Shown here piece by piece: positions 8,337 through 17,044 of a stretch of 64,000 nucleotides of DNA (within the stretch, counting starts at the first letter, position 1; every line of letters starts with the position of its first letter). The position numbers and the translations under genes were made by a program. A model generated the notes under the pieces. That model was not told the origin of the DNA, made no database searches, and was given only the letters and a program-made list of their open reading frames with translations. Origin of the DNA: Nemesobacter sp965249045 (GTDB taxonomy: Bacteria; Desulfobacterota_D; UBA1144; Nemesobacterales; Nemesobacteraceae); NCBI GenBank assembly GCA_965249045.1, contig OZ252213.1:744001-808000 (forward strand). The letters run 5' to 3'.

Positions 8337-10484
8337 GTGGCTTCTTCTATAACCGACATCTCAAGCAAAAGAATCTCGCTTCGCTCTTCGGCGCGGTATC
8401 TTAACAGGGAGCTTTCCTGGCTTGATTTTAACTTGCGGGTTCTTGAGACGGCGGCGAGCAAGCGGATTCCCCTTCTTGAGAGGGTACGGTTTCTCTCCAT
8501 CTCCGCGAGCAACCTTGATGAGTTCTACATGGTCAGGGTAGCGGGCCTTGCGGGACAGGTGATGGAAGGAGTGACTGACCGAACCAAAGATGGTCTTACC
8601 CCCTCACAGCAGCTAGAAGCCATAAAGGACAAGGTACGATCCCTGCTTGACCGCCAGCACGAATGCGAAAAGAACCTGGTTTCCCTCTGCAAGAAGGCGG
8701 GGATCAAGATCGTGACTCCCCAGAGCCTTGACCGTGCGGGCGCGGAGTGGCTCTCGGAGTGGTTCTCGAAGAAGCTTTTTCCCGTTTTAACCCCGCTTGC
8801 GATAGACCCTGCACATCCGTTTCCCTTCATACAGAACGGAAGCCTGGTGTGCGCCGTGCAGCTTAACCGCGCCGAGGACGGCAAGCGGATGAAGGGCCTT
8901 ATACTGCTTCCTTCACAGGTCGAGCGTTTCATAAGGGTCCCGGGAGAAAAAATCCAGTTCGTTCCCATCGAGAAAGTCGTCGCCCACAAAACGAAATCCC
9001 TTTTCCCCGGTTTTGAAGTCGAGTCCCATGGAATTTTCCAGATCACTCGCGACAGCCTCCTGGAGATAGACGAGGACGCAGAAGATCTCGTCGAGACGTT
9101 TGAGACGGCGCTTAAGCGTCGCAGGGGAGGGTCCGTGATCAGGGTTGACGTTAACGCGGACATGCCCGATGAGATCGCGGACTTCATAATGGACAGGCTT
9201 GAAGCGCATGACGCGCATTTTTTCAGAATCAAGGGAATGCTAGGGCTTGCAAACGTAAGCCAGATAATACTCGATGAACGAAGCGATCTTCTTTACAAGC
9301 GCATGAACATCCGCTACCCCGAAAGAGTGAGGGAATTCGGCGGGGACGTGATAGCGGCGATACGGCAGAAGGATTTCGTCGTTCACCACCCGTACGAAAG
9401 TTTCGACGTCGTAGTTGAGTTTCTGAAGCAGGCCGCCGAGGATCCGGCGGTTGTTGCGATCAAGCAGACGCTCTACCGTACCTCGGAAGACTCTCCGATA
9501 GTGAAAAGACTGATAGAGGCCGCCGAGGCCGGAAAATCCGTCACGGCCCTTGTGGAACTAAAGGCGCGTTTTGACGAGGAGGCCAACATTCGCTGGGCGC
9601 ATGACCTAGAAGACGCGGGAGTCCAGGTTGTATATGGATTCATCGAACTTAAAACCCACGCCAAGGTATCCTTGGTGGTGAGAAGGGAAGGTTCTGATAT
9701 CCGTACCTACACCCACTTCGGCACCGGCAACTATCATCCCGTAAACGCCAAGATATACACCGATCTGAGCTACTTTACCGCCGATGAGGCGCTAGGCCGC
9801 GATGCCGCCAAGCTTTTTAACTACATGACCGGTTACGCGACTCCGAAAAAGATGGAGAAGATATTCTATTCGCCCATCACGCTTCGCTCTAAGGTGCTTG
9901 AGCTCATAAAGGAGGAGATGGAGCACGCAAAGGCCGGCCGTCCCGCGGTTATATGGGCCAAGATGAACGCCCTTGTGGACAGCAAGATCATAAACGCGCT
10001 TTACGCCGCGAGTTCCGCGGGGGTGAGGATCGAGCTTTTCGTAAGGGGGATATGCTGCCTGCGGCCCGGGGTGCCGGGGCTCTCCGAAAATATCAGGGTA
10101 AAGAGCATGGTCGGACGTTTTCTTGAGCACAGCAGGGTCATCTGCTTCGGCGCGGGAGAGGGACTTCCCTCGGATGCCTGCAAGGTTTTCATCTCGTCTG
10201 CCGACTGGATGCCTCGCAATCTTGACCGCAGGGTAGAGTCCCTGATTCCGATCGAAAACGCCACCGTGAAAAAACAGCTCGTGGAGCAGGTTATGGTCGC
10301 TAACCTAAATGACGTTACGGGCAGCTGGGAGATGCGCCCCGACGGCACTTTTCGCAAGCTTAGAAGCGATGCGGACAGTTTTTCGGCTCACAAATACTTT
10401 ATGACTAATCCCAGCCTTTCGGGAAGAGGCAAGGCGCTTGCCGAATCCCGGCCGGTAATGCCGGCTGAGTTTGTGCAGGAATAA
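8337..10484 (+). CDS. ppk1: Polyphosphate kinase 1
   Basis: It makes long-chain polyphosphate from ATP and the reaction is reversible. The protein has 715 residues and starts with GTG at 8337, six bases after GGGAGG. The N-terminal segment RYLNRELSWLDFN and the middle PHPFPFIQNGS match the family. The phospho-accepting His is His460 in THFGTGNYH, and the second conserved His is His598 in GRFLEHSRV. Length agrees with known enzymes. The ppx start lies four bases beyond its stop, so synthesis and breakdown of polyphosphate are co-transcribed. Confidence 0.96.
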   Translation: MASSITDISSKRISLRSSARYLNRELSWLDFNLRVLETAASKRIPLLERVRFLSISASNLDEFYMVRVAGLAGQVMEGVTDRTKDGLTPSQQLEAIKDKVRSLLDRQHECEKNLVSLCKKAGIKIVTPQSLDRAGAEWLSEWFSKKLFPVLTPLAIDPAHPFPFIQNGSLVCAVQLNRAEDGKRMKGLILLPSQVERFIRVPGEKIQFVPIEKVVAHKTKSLFPGFEVESHGIFQITRDSLLEIDEDAEDLVETFETALKRRRGGSVIRVDVNADMPDEIADFIMDRLEAHDAHFFRIKGMLGLANVSQIILDERSDLLYKRMNIRYPERVREFGGDVIAAIRQKDFVVHHPYESFDVVVEFLKQAAEDPAVVAIKQTLYRTSEDSPIVKRLIEAAEAGKSVTALVELKARFDEEANIRWAHDLEDAGVQVVYGFIELKTHAKVSLVVRREGSDIRTYTHFGTGNYHPVNAKIYTDLSYFTADEALGRDAAKLFNYMTGYATPKKMEKIFYSPITLRSKVLELIKEEMEHAKAGRPAVIWAKMNALVDSKIINALYAASSAGVRIELFVRGICCLRPGVPGLSENIRVKSMVGRFLEHSRVICFGAGEGLPSDACKVFISSADWMPRNLDRRVESLIPIENATVKKQLVEQVMVANLNDVTGSWEMRPDGTFRKLRSDADSFSAHKYFMTNPSLSGRGKALAESRPVMPAEFVQE

Positions 10485-10488
10485 CTTT

Positions 10489-12030
10489 ATGGCAGGAATC
10501 TCTCCTTCCGCCGCGCCGCCGAGCAAGACCGGAACCGTGGCGGTAATCGATGTAGGGTCAAACTCCATCCGTCTCGTTCTCTACAAGGGACCGAGACGCG
10601 CTCCGCTTCCGATACTTGATGAGAAAGTCTCTTGCGGACTCGGGCGCGGTATGGACAGAGAAGGCATGATGTCGCCGCAAAGCATGGATCTTGCCCTGCG
10701 TACCGTAAGTCGCTTCGTCGATATCGCGCGCTCGATGAGAGTCTCCGGCATAAAGGCAGTCGCCACCGCCGCGGTAAGGGGCGCCGCAAACGGCCCCGAT
10801 TTTAAAAAAGCTGTTGAGCGGCGATGCGGGATTTCGCTTCGGGTGCTCTCGGGCATGGAGGAGGCCAGGCTTTCGGCGCTTGGAACCCTCTGCGCCATCC
10901 CGGACGCGGACGGCATAATGGGAGACATAGGGGGTGGGAGCCTTGAACTGGTTGAGATTCGTGAGGGAAAAATAGGAAACCACGCCACTTTGCCTCTGGG
11001 TACGATCCCGCTTCTTGAAAGCGGAATAAGTCCCGAAAAAGCCCGAAAAAGCCTTATCGCTCCCCGCCTTGAAGAACTTCCCTGGCTTGAGGATGCGAAA
11101 AGGAAAACCTTCTACGCCGTCGGAGGTTCGTGGCGCGCTCTCGCGAAAAAACACATGGAGGCTGAGGACTACCCGCTTCGCATAGTTCACGGTTACAGCC
11201 TCTCCAGATCCCGGGCGCTTGAGATGGCCCGCGGGGTAACCGAAATATCTCCTGACTCACTTCGGGGTTTATGGGTTCTCGGGCGAAACAGGATGGAATC
11301 CGCCCCGTACGCTACGGTGCTTATGAAAAGTCTTCTGAAAAAAACTGGAGTAAAGAATCTTACGTTCTGCACCTACGGACTTCGTGAGGGGTGCATATAT
11401 GATGATCTTTCCCCGGAGCAGCGCTCTCTGGACCCTCTCATTGTCATGTGCGAGGAGATTGCCATTAAGATGGGCAGGTCCCTTGAGGATGGCAAGGCTT
11501 TTTGCAAATGGATAACGTCAGCAATGCCGGATGAGCACTCAGGGGACCCGAGATTAAGACTTGTCGCCTGCCATCTCTCCGACATAGGGATTTCTGAACA
11601 TCCGGAGTACCGGGCCGAGCAGGTGTTTTTGAGGATACTGAGGATGCCGCTTGTGGGAATTACCCATCCCGAAAGGGTGAGAGTGGCTCTTTCTGTAGCC
11701 TCAAGACACGCGGCGATCGGAAATCTGATCCGTCGCTGGGAAGTTTCTGAATTTCTTGAGGAGAGTGACGTGCAGGAAGCCAGGGTTACGGGGCTCGCGC
11801 TTCGCCTGGCCTACACGGTTTCGGGAGGAGTGACGCGGATTCTTGAGAGTACTAAACTTGAGCGGACCGGAGAAAAGCTCACTTTGCATATGCCGAACCA
11901 GATACCGCATCCCGAGACCGTTGGCCGACGACTGGGAGCTCTCGCAAAAGCTATTGGATGTGATTATGAGACAATCGCCCAGGAGAAGGAGAATGAGGAA
12001 CCGTTGGGTAAGAACCTTAAATCTGTGTAG
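10489..12030 (+). CDS. ppx: Exopolyphosphatase / guanosine pentaphosphatase family
   Basis: A 513-residue member of the Ppx/GppA family that removes terminal phosphate from polyphosphate or pppGpp. The actin-like ATPase fold shows as AVIDVGSNSIRLVLYKG near residues 17-33 and GDIGGGSLELVEI near residue 146. The C-terminal HD-like region has VACHLSDIG and ASRHAA. I chose the ATG at 10489 because AGGA lies nine bases before it. A TTG at 10471 would overlap ppk1. It follows ppk1 by four bases. Confidence 0.9.
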   Translation: MAGISPSAAPPSKTGTVAVIDVGSNSIRLVLYKGPRRAPLPILDEKVSCGLGRGMDREGMMSPQSMDLALRTVSRFVDIARSMRVSGIKAVATAAVRGAANGPDFKKAVERRCGISLRVLSGMEEARLSALGTLCAIPDADGIMGDIGGGSLELVEIREGKIGNHATLPLGTIPLLESGISPEKARKSLIAPRLEELPWLEDAKRKTFYAVGGSWRALAKKHMEAEDYPLRIVHGYSLSRSRALEMARGVTEISPDSLRGLWVLGRNRMESAPYATVLMKSLLKKTGVKNLTFCTYGLREGCIYDDLSPEQRSLDPLIVMCEEIAIKMGRSLEDGKAFCKWITSAMPDEHSGDPRLRLVACHLSDIGISEHPEYRAEQVFLRILRMPLVGITHPERVRVALSVASRHAAIGNLIRRWEVSEFLEESDVQEARVTGLALRLAYTVSGGVTRILESTKLERTGEKLTLHMPNQIPHPETVGRRLGALAKAIGCDYETIAQEKENEEPLGKNLKSV

Positions 12031-12069
12031 CACTTATCCCAACTCTTAAATGTTTACTTGTTGAGACAG

Positions 12070-12975
12070 ATGAAATTACTTGATGCGATAGACAAGCTCA
12101 ATATTTGGAAACGGGGGAATAAAAGAGCTCCTCACAAGCCGCTACTTCTCCTCTACGCACTGGCGGAACAAGTCCGGGACCCGAACGCAAAATTTGAGTT
12201 CTCTCGTATAGAAGAAGATATTGATCAGTTGTTAAATAATTTTTACAAGTCATTTCCTGGACGCAGACATCATGTGAATGATCCCTTCTGGCGTTTGCGT
12301 GGAGATGGAATCTGGGAAGTAAAGTATGACGGAGTAATAAGAGAAACCAGTTCCGGGAGTGCTTACGTTACTGACCTCAGGAAATGTAATGCTGAAGGTT
12401 CGTTTTCTAAGGAAATTGTCCAGGAGATAAAAAACAATCCGGATGTTGTGCGACAAGCTGCGCAAAAGCTGCTTGATGAACATTTCCCCGAATCGCTGCA
12501 TCAAGGCATATTGGAGACATTAGGCTTAGATTACAAGACAATTTCCGCTAAAAAGTATGTCTCCAGAAAAACTAAACGGGACAGCAAATTCCGCCAAAAT
12601 GTTCTTCACGCTTACGACTACAGTTGCGCAGTCTGCGGTTTTAATCTGCGCATGAAAACCCTGCCTGTTGGACTTGAAGCAGCACATATAAAGTGGCATC
12701 AATACGGCGGACCGGATACGGAGAACAACGGCTTGACCCTTTGCGCTACACACCACAAGCTACTTGACTCGGGAGTTTTAACCTTGTCTGAAGATTACAG
12801 GATCGTTCTTTCAGACAGTATATATGATCCCGACCCTAGGAACAGTTTCATAAAGGAATATCAGAAACGTGAGATTAGGCTGCCGAGAAACAGAAAACAT
12901 TTCCCGAGTATCAATTACATTCGCTGGCATAGAAAAGAAGTATTCAAAGAACCCGCGATCGAGGGAATCATATAA
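12070..12975 (+). CDS. HNH endonuclease with sulfur-binding-type N-terminal domain (phosphorothioate-dependent restriction type)
   Basis: About 301 residues. The N-terminal part carries the pattern RAPHKPLLLLYAL followed by an acidic/aromatic stretch and DPFWRLRGDGIWEV. This pattern is typical of the sulfur-binding domain in ScoMcrA-like enzymes that recognise phosphorothioated DNA. The C-terminal part is an HNH nuclease: a zinc-knuckle CAVCGF, then EAAHIKWHQYGGPDTENNGLTLC and THHKLLD. The start is uncertain: ATG 12070, or TTG 12058 with no clear ribosome site. It lies 39 bases after ppx but has AT-richer, different codon use, a sign of transfer. A broken cysteine-desulfurase gene, the sulfur donor in phosphorothioation, lies 45 bases downstream. 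Confidence 0.8.
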   Translation: MKLLDAIDKLNIWKRGNKRAPHKPLLLLYALAEQVRDPNAKFEFSRIEEDIDQLLNNFYKSFPGRRHHVNDPFWRLRGDGIWEVKYDGVIRETSSGSAYVTDLRKCNAEGSFSKEIVQEIKNNPDVVRQAAQKLLDEHFPESLHQGILETLGLDYKTISAKKYVSRKTKRDSKFRQNVLHAYDYSCAVCGFNLRMKTLPVGLEAAHIKWHQYGGPDTENNGLTLCATHHKLLDSGVLTLSEDYRIVLSDSIYDPDPRNSFIKEYQKREIRLPRNRKHFPSINYIRWHRKEVFKEPAIEGII

Positions 12976-13020
12976 TTGGTGCAAGGGAAATCGTACTAGT
13001 ATTTCGTATGATAAATGAAA

Positions 13021-13245
13021 ATGAACAGTAACTTACAGGAAATCTATCTGGACAATAACGCTACCACGCGCCCGATACCAGAAATGGTGAATAGGGTTGT
13101 TAAACTTATGACATCTCAATATGGCAACCTGTCAAGCGTTCATTGGAGAGGTGTAAGTGCCCGCAAGGCGTTGTCGTGAGCAAGAGAGCATATGGCATCT
13201 CTTGTTGGAACCTCGGAAGAACAGGTTGTTTTTACTTCATTGACG
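13021..13245 (+). pseudogene. Cysteine desulfurase (NifS/IscS/DndA-like) N-terminal remnant
   Basis: Translation from the ATG at 13021 gives a cysteine desulfurase N-terminus: YLDNNATTRPIPEM, then SQYGNLSSVHWRGVSARKAL. An in-frame TGA stop at 13177 follows, and the same frame then reads AREHMASLVGTSEEQVVFTS before losing the family pattern (next stop TAG at 13246). Normal enzymes continue with a Gly-Gly-Thr-Glu cofactor-binding segment and about 300 more residues. All are missing here, including the PLP lysine and catalytic cysteine. It is therefore dead by nonsense mutation and truncation. DndA or IscS supplies sulfur for phosphorothioate DNA modification, so its place beside the sulfur-binding-type nuclease is telling. 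Confidence 0.8.
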
Positions 13246-13308
13246 TAGTACAGGTGGCTCTTGTAAAGGGCCGAAATATTTAAGGATTTAGGTGACTGTA
13301 AAACCGTG

Positions 13309-14559
13309 CTAACTTCTATCGGTTTGTTTGCACTGCTTGGTTACGACCCGCTCAATACGTTGCAGAGCTGGATATTCACCGAACTGATCTTCAAAAAAAG
13401 ACCTTGTTGGAGCTAAGTTCTCAAGTAGCCGGACGGCAACCTCATGAACAAGATCGAGCAGATATCGCGACCTGATGTCGCATTGGCTAGCCATATCCTC
13501 CCAATGGCGTCTGACTATGACGCCAGGATTTCTTTCGTTCCCAACTGACAATGCCAAGTGATGATCGATTCTTTCTATGGCCCGGGTGCACACAAGATCG
13601 TAAAAAGGTGCAAGTCGGATCTCTCCGTTGGTATTATAGCGAAGGGAGAGATTTTTGGCATGGCCGTCGGAATTGCCCGCAAGCACGTTGAAAATCTGCC
13701 AGCGCAGTAAATGCGGAAGATCTTCGTCCGGGTTGCTCGATACGTCCCGAAGCATATGGAAACACTGCGCGAAGGATGGTCCGCCGTCTTCTTGATATTT
13801 CCTTTCATGATCGTATCCAAGTGCTTGGCAGAAGTCTTCCTGATGCGCTCGTAGCACCTCTCCGTCGCCGCTTCGGAACCGGTCGTAGCGCTCCATAATA
13901 GTGTAACGGGACTTATTTATGGATTGCAGCTGGATGTTGACGACCGGCAGACCGACAGCCCGGGCGAGTAACGCGGTAAAGGTTTCATAAGCGGGGACGT
14001 TGCGGTACTCCGCAATCTCAAACTTGAGTATGTGACTCGAAGGAGATTCTCGCTGCGGCAGCAGATATTTTCCTTCCCGCACAAGGACCGGAAACTTGTC
14101 CTGCGCGCCTGCAAGCGAAAATCTGGACTTCTGTTGCCTTGCCCAGAAGTACATCTGGCCGCGATGAAGAACCAGGGCCGCCAGTTCTTCATCGGTTACC
14201 GGATGGTAGTCTTGTTCGGGGGATGGCTCTCGCTCCGGCGGCAGAAAGGACAAAGCGCCCGCGCACTCCCCGCCGATAGCGCGCAGCAGGTTAAAGTCCG
14301 TGTCTGATATCTTAAGGTCGCGGGCGATGTGTTCCCGGAAAGCTCCTTCTGGAAGCAGATTGGCGAAGAACCGGTGGGCAACGCCTTCCTCAGCCGTAAA
14401 TTCCTCGGCGCTAAGAGGGAGAGTCTGCGAGATGGCGAATCCTCCGCCTGCAAGCCAGCCGGGGTCATAACGAAAGCCTATCTGTCCGAAGGAATTTCGC
14501 CGCAGACAGCCTACAAGCCGTCGACCGTTCCATACGTTTAGAGTGTCAAAGTCAGTCAT
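13309..14559 (-). CDS. hipA: HipA-type serine/threonine kinase toxin, orphan
   Basis: A full-length 416-residue HipA. The N-terminal subdomain has VWNGRRLVGCL and GFRYDPGWL. The kinase core shows the Gly-rich, autophosphorylated loop FSLAGAQDK with Ser148 and Lys155, HILKFE, the catalytic Asp298 and Asn303 in GNSDGHAKN, and the metal-binding Asp321 in APFYDLV. Known HipA phosphorylates glutamyl-tRNA synthetase and induces dormancy. All key residues are present, so it should be active. No HipB helix-turn-helix gene lies on either side. The divergent neighbour 103 bases away is an AbiEi-like winged-helix protein that might fill the regulator role, which is an inference. Confidence 0.9.
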   Translation of the reverse strand: MTDFDTLNVWNGRRLVGCLRRNSFGQIGFRYDPGWLAGGGFAISQTLPLSAEEFTAEEGVAHRFFANLLPEGAFREHIARDLKISDTDFNLLRAIGGECAGALSFLPPEREPSPEQDYHPVTDEELAALVLHRGQMYFWARQQKSRFSLAGAQDKFPVLVREGKYLLPQRESPSSHILKFEIAEYRNVPAYETFTALLARAVGLPVVNIQLQSINKSRYTIMERYDRFRSGDGEVLRAHQEDFCQALGYDHERKYQEDGGPSFAQCFHMLRDVSSNPDEDLPHLLRWQIFNVLAGNSDGHAKNLSLRYNTNGEIRLAPFYDLVCTRAIERIDHHLALSVGNERNPGVIVRRHWEDMASQCDIRSRYLLDLVHEVAVRLLENLAPTRSFFEDQFGEYPALQRIERVVTKQCKQTDRS

Positions 14560-14662
14560 CGGTTTTTCTTTTGAAATTCTGGATGAAATCGCAGTTGATT
14601 TTTATTTTTGATTCATAAATTTTAATGATATATTCCCGACAAGCCTAAAAGAATAGAAAGTT

Positions 14663-15259
14663 ATGTCCAGTTTATCTGACCAAATCATGGAATACGCGGA
14701 GACTTTTCCTGAAGGTTGGCCGTTTGGCCCCAAAAATTTTCTCCACCTGGGGAACCGCCCGGCGATTGATCAGGCACTTTCTCGCCTTACCCGGCAAGGC
14801 AGGATGATACGGATGTTTCAGGGCAGGTACGTGCGGACCATCAATACCCGTTCCGGAAAACGAGACCCCGATCTTCAGAAGGTGCTTAACTCGTTACGAA
14901 AGCTGTGGGGACAACCTATCGTCCCCTCGGGCGTTTTTGCAGCAAACTCGCTCGGCCTTACCGATCAGGTGCCTCCGAGACTAACCTATCTCACCTCGGG
15001 ACCTGATCGGCGGTTATCCCTCGGCGAGCTGGAAGTGGACTTGCGTCATGCTCCGCGCTGGCAGCTCGTGGCGCCTGACCGGCTTGCCGGCACCATCATT
15101 CGCGCGCTAGCCTTCTTGGGTCCCGAAGAAACTGAAAATACCCTGAACTCAATTGTGCCCGATCTTTCCGAGACGGATCGCGCCGAGCTTCTCTCAATGA
15201 GATCAAGGGTGCCCTTGTGGATAGCCGAACCGCTCAGCACTTTTATGAACCGTGATTAA
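14663..15259 (+). CDS. AbiEi-like (DUF6088-type) antitoxin/transcription regulator, first copy
   Basis: A 198-residue protein with an N-terminal winged-helix region (about residues 1-60, with FLHLGNRPAIDQALSRL and a basic wing GRMIRMFQGRYVR). The rest is the AbiEi-like region: VPSGVFAANSLGLTDQVP, LTYLTSGP and LRHAPRWQLVAP. Such proteins repress their own operon and neutralise an AbiEii nucleotidyltransferase. This copy has no toxin gene directly after it. It is divergent from hipA and about 150 bases upstream of a clearly homologous second copy that does have its toxin. It may be a duplicate or serve hipA. Confidence 0.8.
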   Translation: MSSLSDQIMEYAETFPEGWPFGPKNFLHLGNRPAIDQALSRLTRQGRMIRMFQGRYVRTINTRSGKRDPDLQKVLNSLRKLWGQPIVPSGVFAANSLGLTDQVPPRLTYLTSGPDRRLSLGELEVDLRHAPRWQLVAPDRLAGTIIRALAFLGPEETENTLNSIVPDLSETDRAELLSMRSRVPLWIAEPLSTFMNRD

Positions 15260-15411
15260 CCTCCGCTGCGGGGTATTTGATTAGCGGACCGAAATTCCGG
15301 AGTGTTGTAGCAACTTCAAATCGGGCGCCGTTTTAGAGAACCGTCGCTTGCGGCTTGCAATCTGTCAGTTTTTCTACTACATTTCTGATACATTTAAAGG
15401 ATTAGACGATT

Positions 15412-16005
15412 ATGACCAGCATATCTGAACAAATCATGGAACATGCGCAAACCTTACCTGAAGGTTCGCTGTTGCTCCCGAAGGATTTTCTGCATCTCGG
15501 CAGCCGTCAGGCGGTTTATCAGGCATTTTCTCGCCTTACCCGTTGGGGCAGGCTCATGCGGATATTTCAGGGTGTGTATGTACGAACCATTGAGACCCGT
15601 TTTGGAAAGTGTCCCCCGGACTTTAACAAAGTTATCGCCGCACTCTCAGAGTTGTGGGGAGAAACCATTGTTCCCTCTGGCGGGGGAGCGGCGAATTTCC
15701 TCGGTCTTACCGATCAGGTGCCGATGCGACTGTCTTATCTGACCTCAGGGCCTAGCCGTCAGTTGCAGTTCTATACAGAGGTTAATTTGCGTCACGCTCC
15801 GCGTTGGCAGCTCGTGGCGCCTAACCGTCCTGTCGGCACACTGATCCGCGCGTTGACTTTTCTTCACCCTGACGAGGCGGAAGATGTATTGGGCAAGGTT
15901 GTGCCTAGGCTTTCGGAGGCGGATATGGCTGAACTCGTAGCCGCGCGCGCAATCCTCCCGGAATGGATTGCGAAACCTCTGGGCGCCTTTGTAAATCATG
16001 GCTAA
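15412..16005 (+). CDS. AbiEi-like antitoxin, second copy
   Basis: A 197-residue paralogue of the gene at 14663, similar along its whole length (shared LTDQVP, YLTSGP and LRHAPRWQLVAP). The N-terminal winged helix recurs as FLHLGSRQAVYQAFSRL. Its last eight bases overlap the AbiEii gene start, the usual translationally coupled order of type IV toxin-antitoxin systems with antitoxin first. It probably represses the operon and blocks the toxin. The ATG at 15412 gives an N-terminus that aligns with copy one. Confidence 0.85.
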   Translation: MTSISEQIMEHAQTLPEGSLLLPKDFLHLGSRQAVYQAFSRLTRWGRLMRIFQGVYVRTIETRFGKCPPDFNKVIAALSELWGETIVPSGGGAANFLGLTDQVPMRLSYLTSGPSRQLQFYTEVNLRHAPRWQLVAPNRPVGTLIRALTFLHPDEAEDVLGKVVPRLSEADMAELVAARAILPEWIAKPLGAFVNHG

Positions 16006-17017
16006 TAAGACTTCATTTCAGTTAATGTCCGCTAGCGACAGGTACAATCTTTTGAGGGCAACCGCGATTGAGAACAGGCGCGAACCGTTTGTGTTCGAAA
16101 AGGACATCTGGGTTGTTCAGATACTTAAAATTCTTTTTGACGCGCCGTTTGGCAAGGACTTGGTGTTCAAGGGAGGAACGTCTCTTTCAAAGGCCTATAA
16201 CGCGATCCGGCGCTTTTCCGAGGATCTTGACGTCACTTACGATATCCGCGCCTTCGCGCCTGATATCGTAGGTGACTCAGAAGACGCGTTTCCGCCTAAC
16301 CGCAGCCAAGAGAAACGCTGGACAAAGATGATCCGAAAGCGCCTTGAGGAGTGGACACGGGAAGAGGCGCGCACAGTGATAGAGCAGGGTCTTGCTCGTG
16401 CCGGTTTTCGTGCTACGGGGTTTCGCGCTGAGAATGATCAAGTTTACATCGCTTACGACCCGCTGTTTGAATACTCTGGTTTTATCAAACCGGAAGTGAA
16501 AGTGGAATTCGGCGCGCGTTCAACCGGCGAACCTTGCGTGGAACGAGAGGTTAAATGCGACGTGGCTGATTTGGTGCCGGAAATCATTTTTCCCTCGGCT
16601 CGTCTCTCGGTCATGGTGGCTGAGCGTACTTTCTGGGAGAAAGCTACTTCTATGCATGTATTCTGTCGGCGCAAACGCGGTCGCGGAAACCGGCTTTCGA
16701 GACACTGGCACGATCTGGTCAGGCTGGATGACGCGGGGTACGGAGAAAAAGCTTTTGCCGACCGCGACCTTGCGCTTTCGGTTGCCCGCCACAAGTCTAT
16801 ATTTTTTCCAGAAAAGGATGCCGACGGGAACCGGATCGATTTCGAGGCGTCCGTGAGTGGAGGGATGCAGCTGGTTCCGACCGGGGAAGCTTACAACCTG
16901 CTCGCGGACGACTACGAAGCCATGCTAAGGGCCGACATGCTCTTCAATGACCCAGAACCGTTTGAGAATATAATGGGACGGTGCGCCGATATTGAAGCGA
17001 GAGCGAATAACGTTTGA
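15998..17017 (+). CDS. AbiEii-type nucleotidyltransferase toxin
   Basis: A 339-residue nucleotidyltransferase of the AbiEii/AbiGii family. The GS-type motif reads FKGGTSLSKAYNAI, followed by RFSEDLDVTYDI with the metal-binding Asp pair (about residues 66-93). Later motifs include KPEVKVEFGAR and RTFWEKATSMH, both usual in the family. Related MenT-type toxins add nucleotides to tRNA acceptor ends, and AbiE gives phage resistance by growth arrest. It overlaps its antitoxin by eight bases and ends 27 bases from the convergent secreted nuclease gene. Confidence 0.88.
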   Translation: MANKTSFQLMSASDRYNLLRATAIENRREPFVFEKDIWVVQILKILFDAPFGKDLVFKGGTSLSKAYNAIRRFSEDLDVTYDIRAFAPDIVGDSEDAFPPNRSQEKRWTKMIRKRLEEWTREEARTVIEQGLARAGFRATGFRAENDQVYIAYDPLFEYSGFIKPEVKVEFGARSTGEPCVEREVKCDVADLVPEIIFPSARLSVMVAERTFWEKATSMHVFCRRKRGRGNRLSRHWHDLVRLDDAGYGEKAFADRDLALSVARHKSIFFPEKDADGNRIDFEASVSGGMQLVPTGEAYNLLADDYEAMLRADMLFNDPEPFENIMGRCADIEARANNV

Positions 17018-17044
17018 AATCGCGCGAAGAGATGTTTTTTCTTG

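Noticed and set aside
14560..14662. Search for a hipB-like gene beside hipA
   Set aside because: The gap is too short and no helix-turn-helix reading frame was found there or downstream at 13246-13308.
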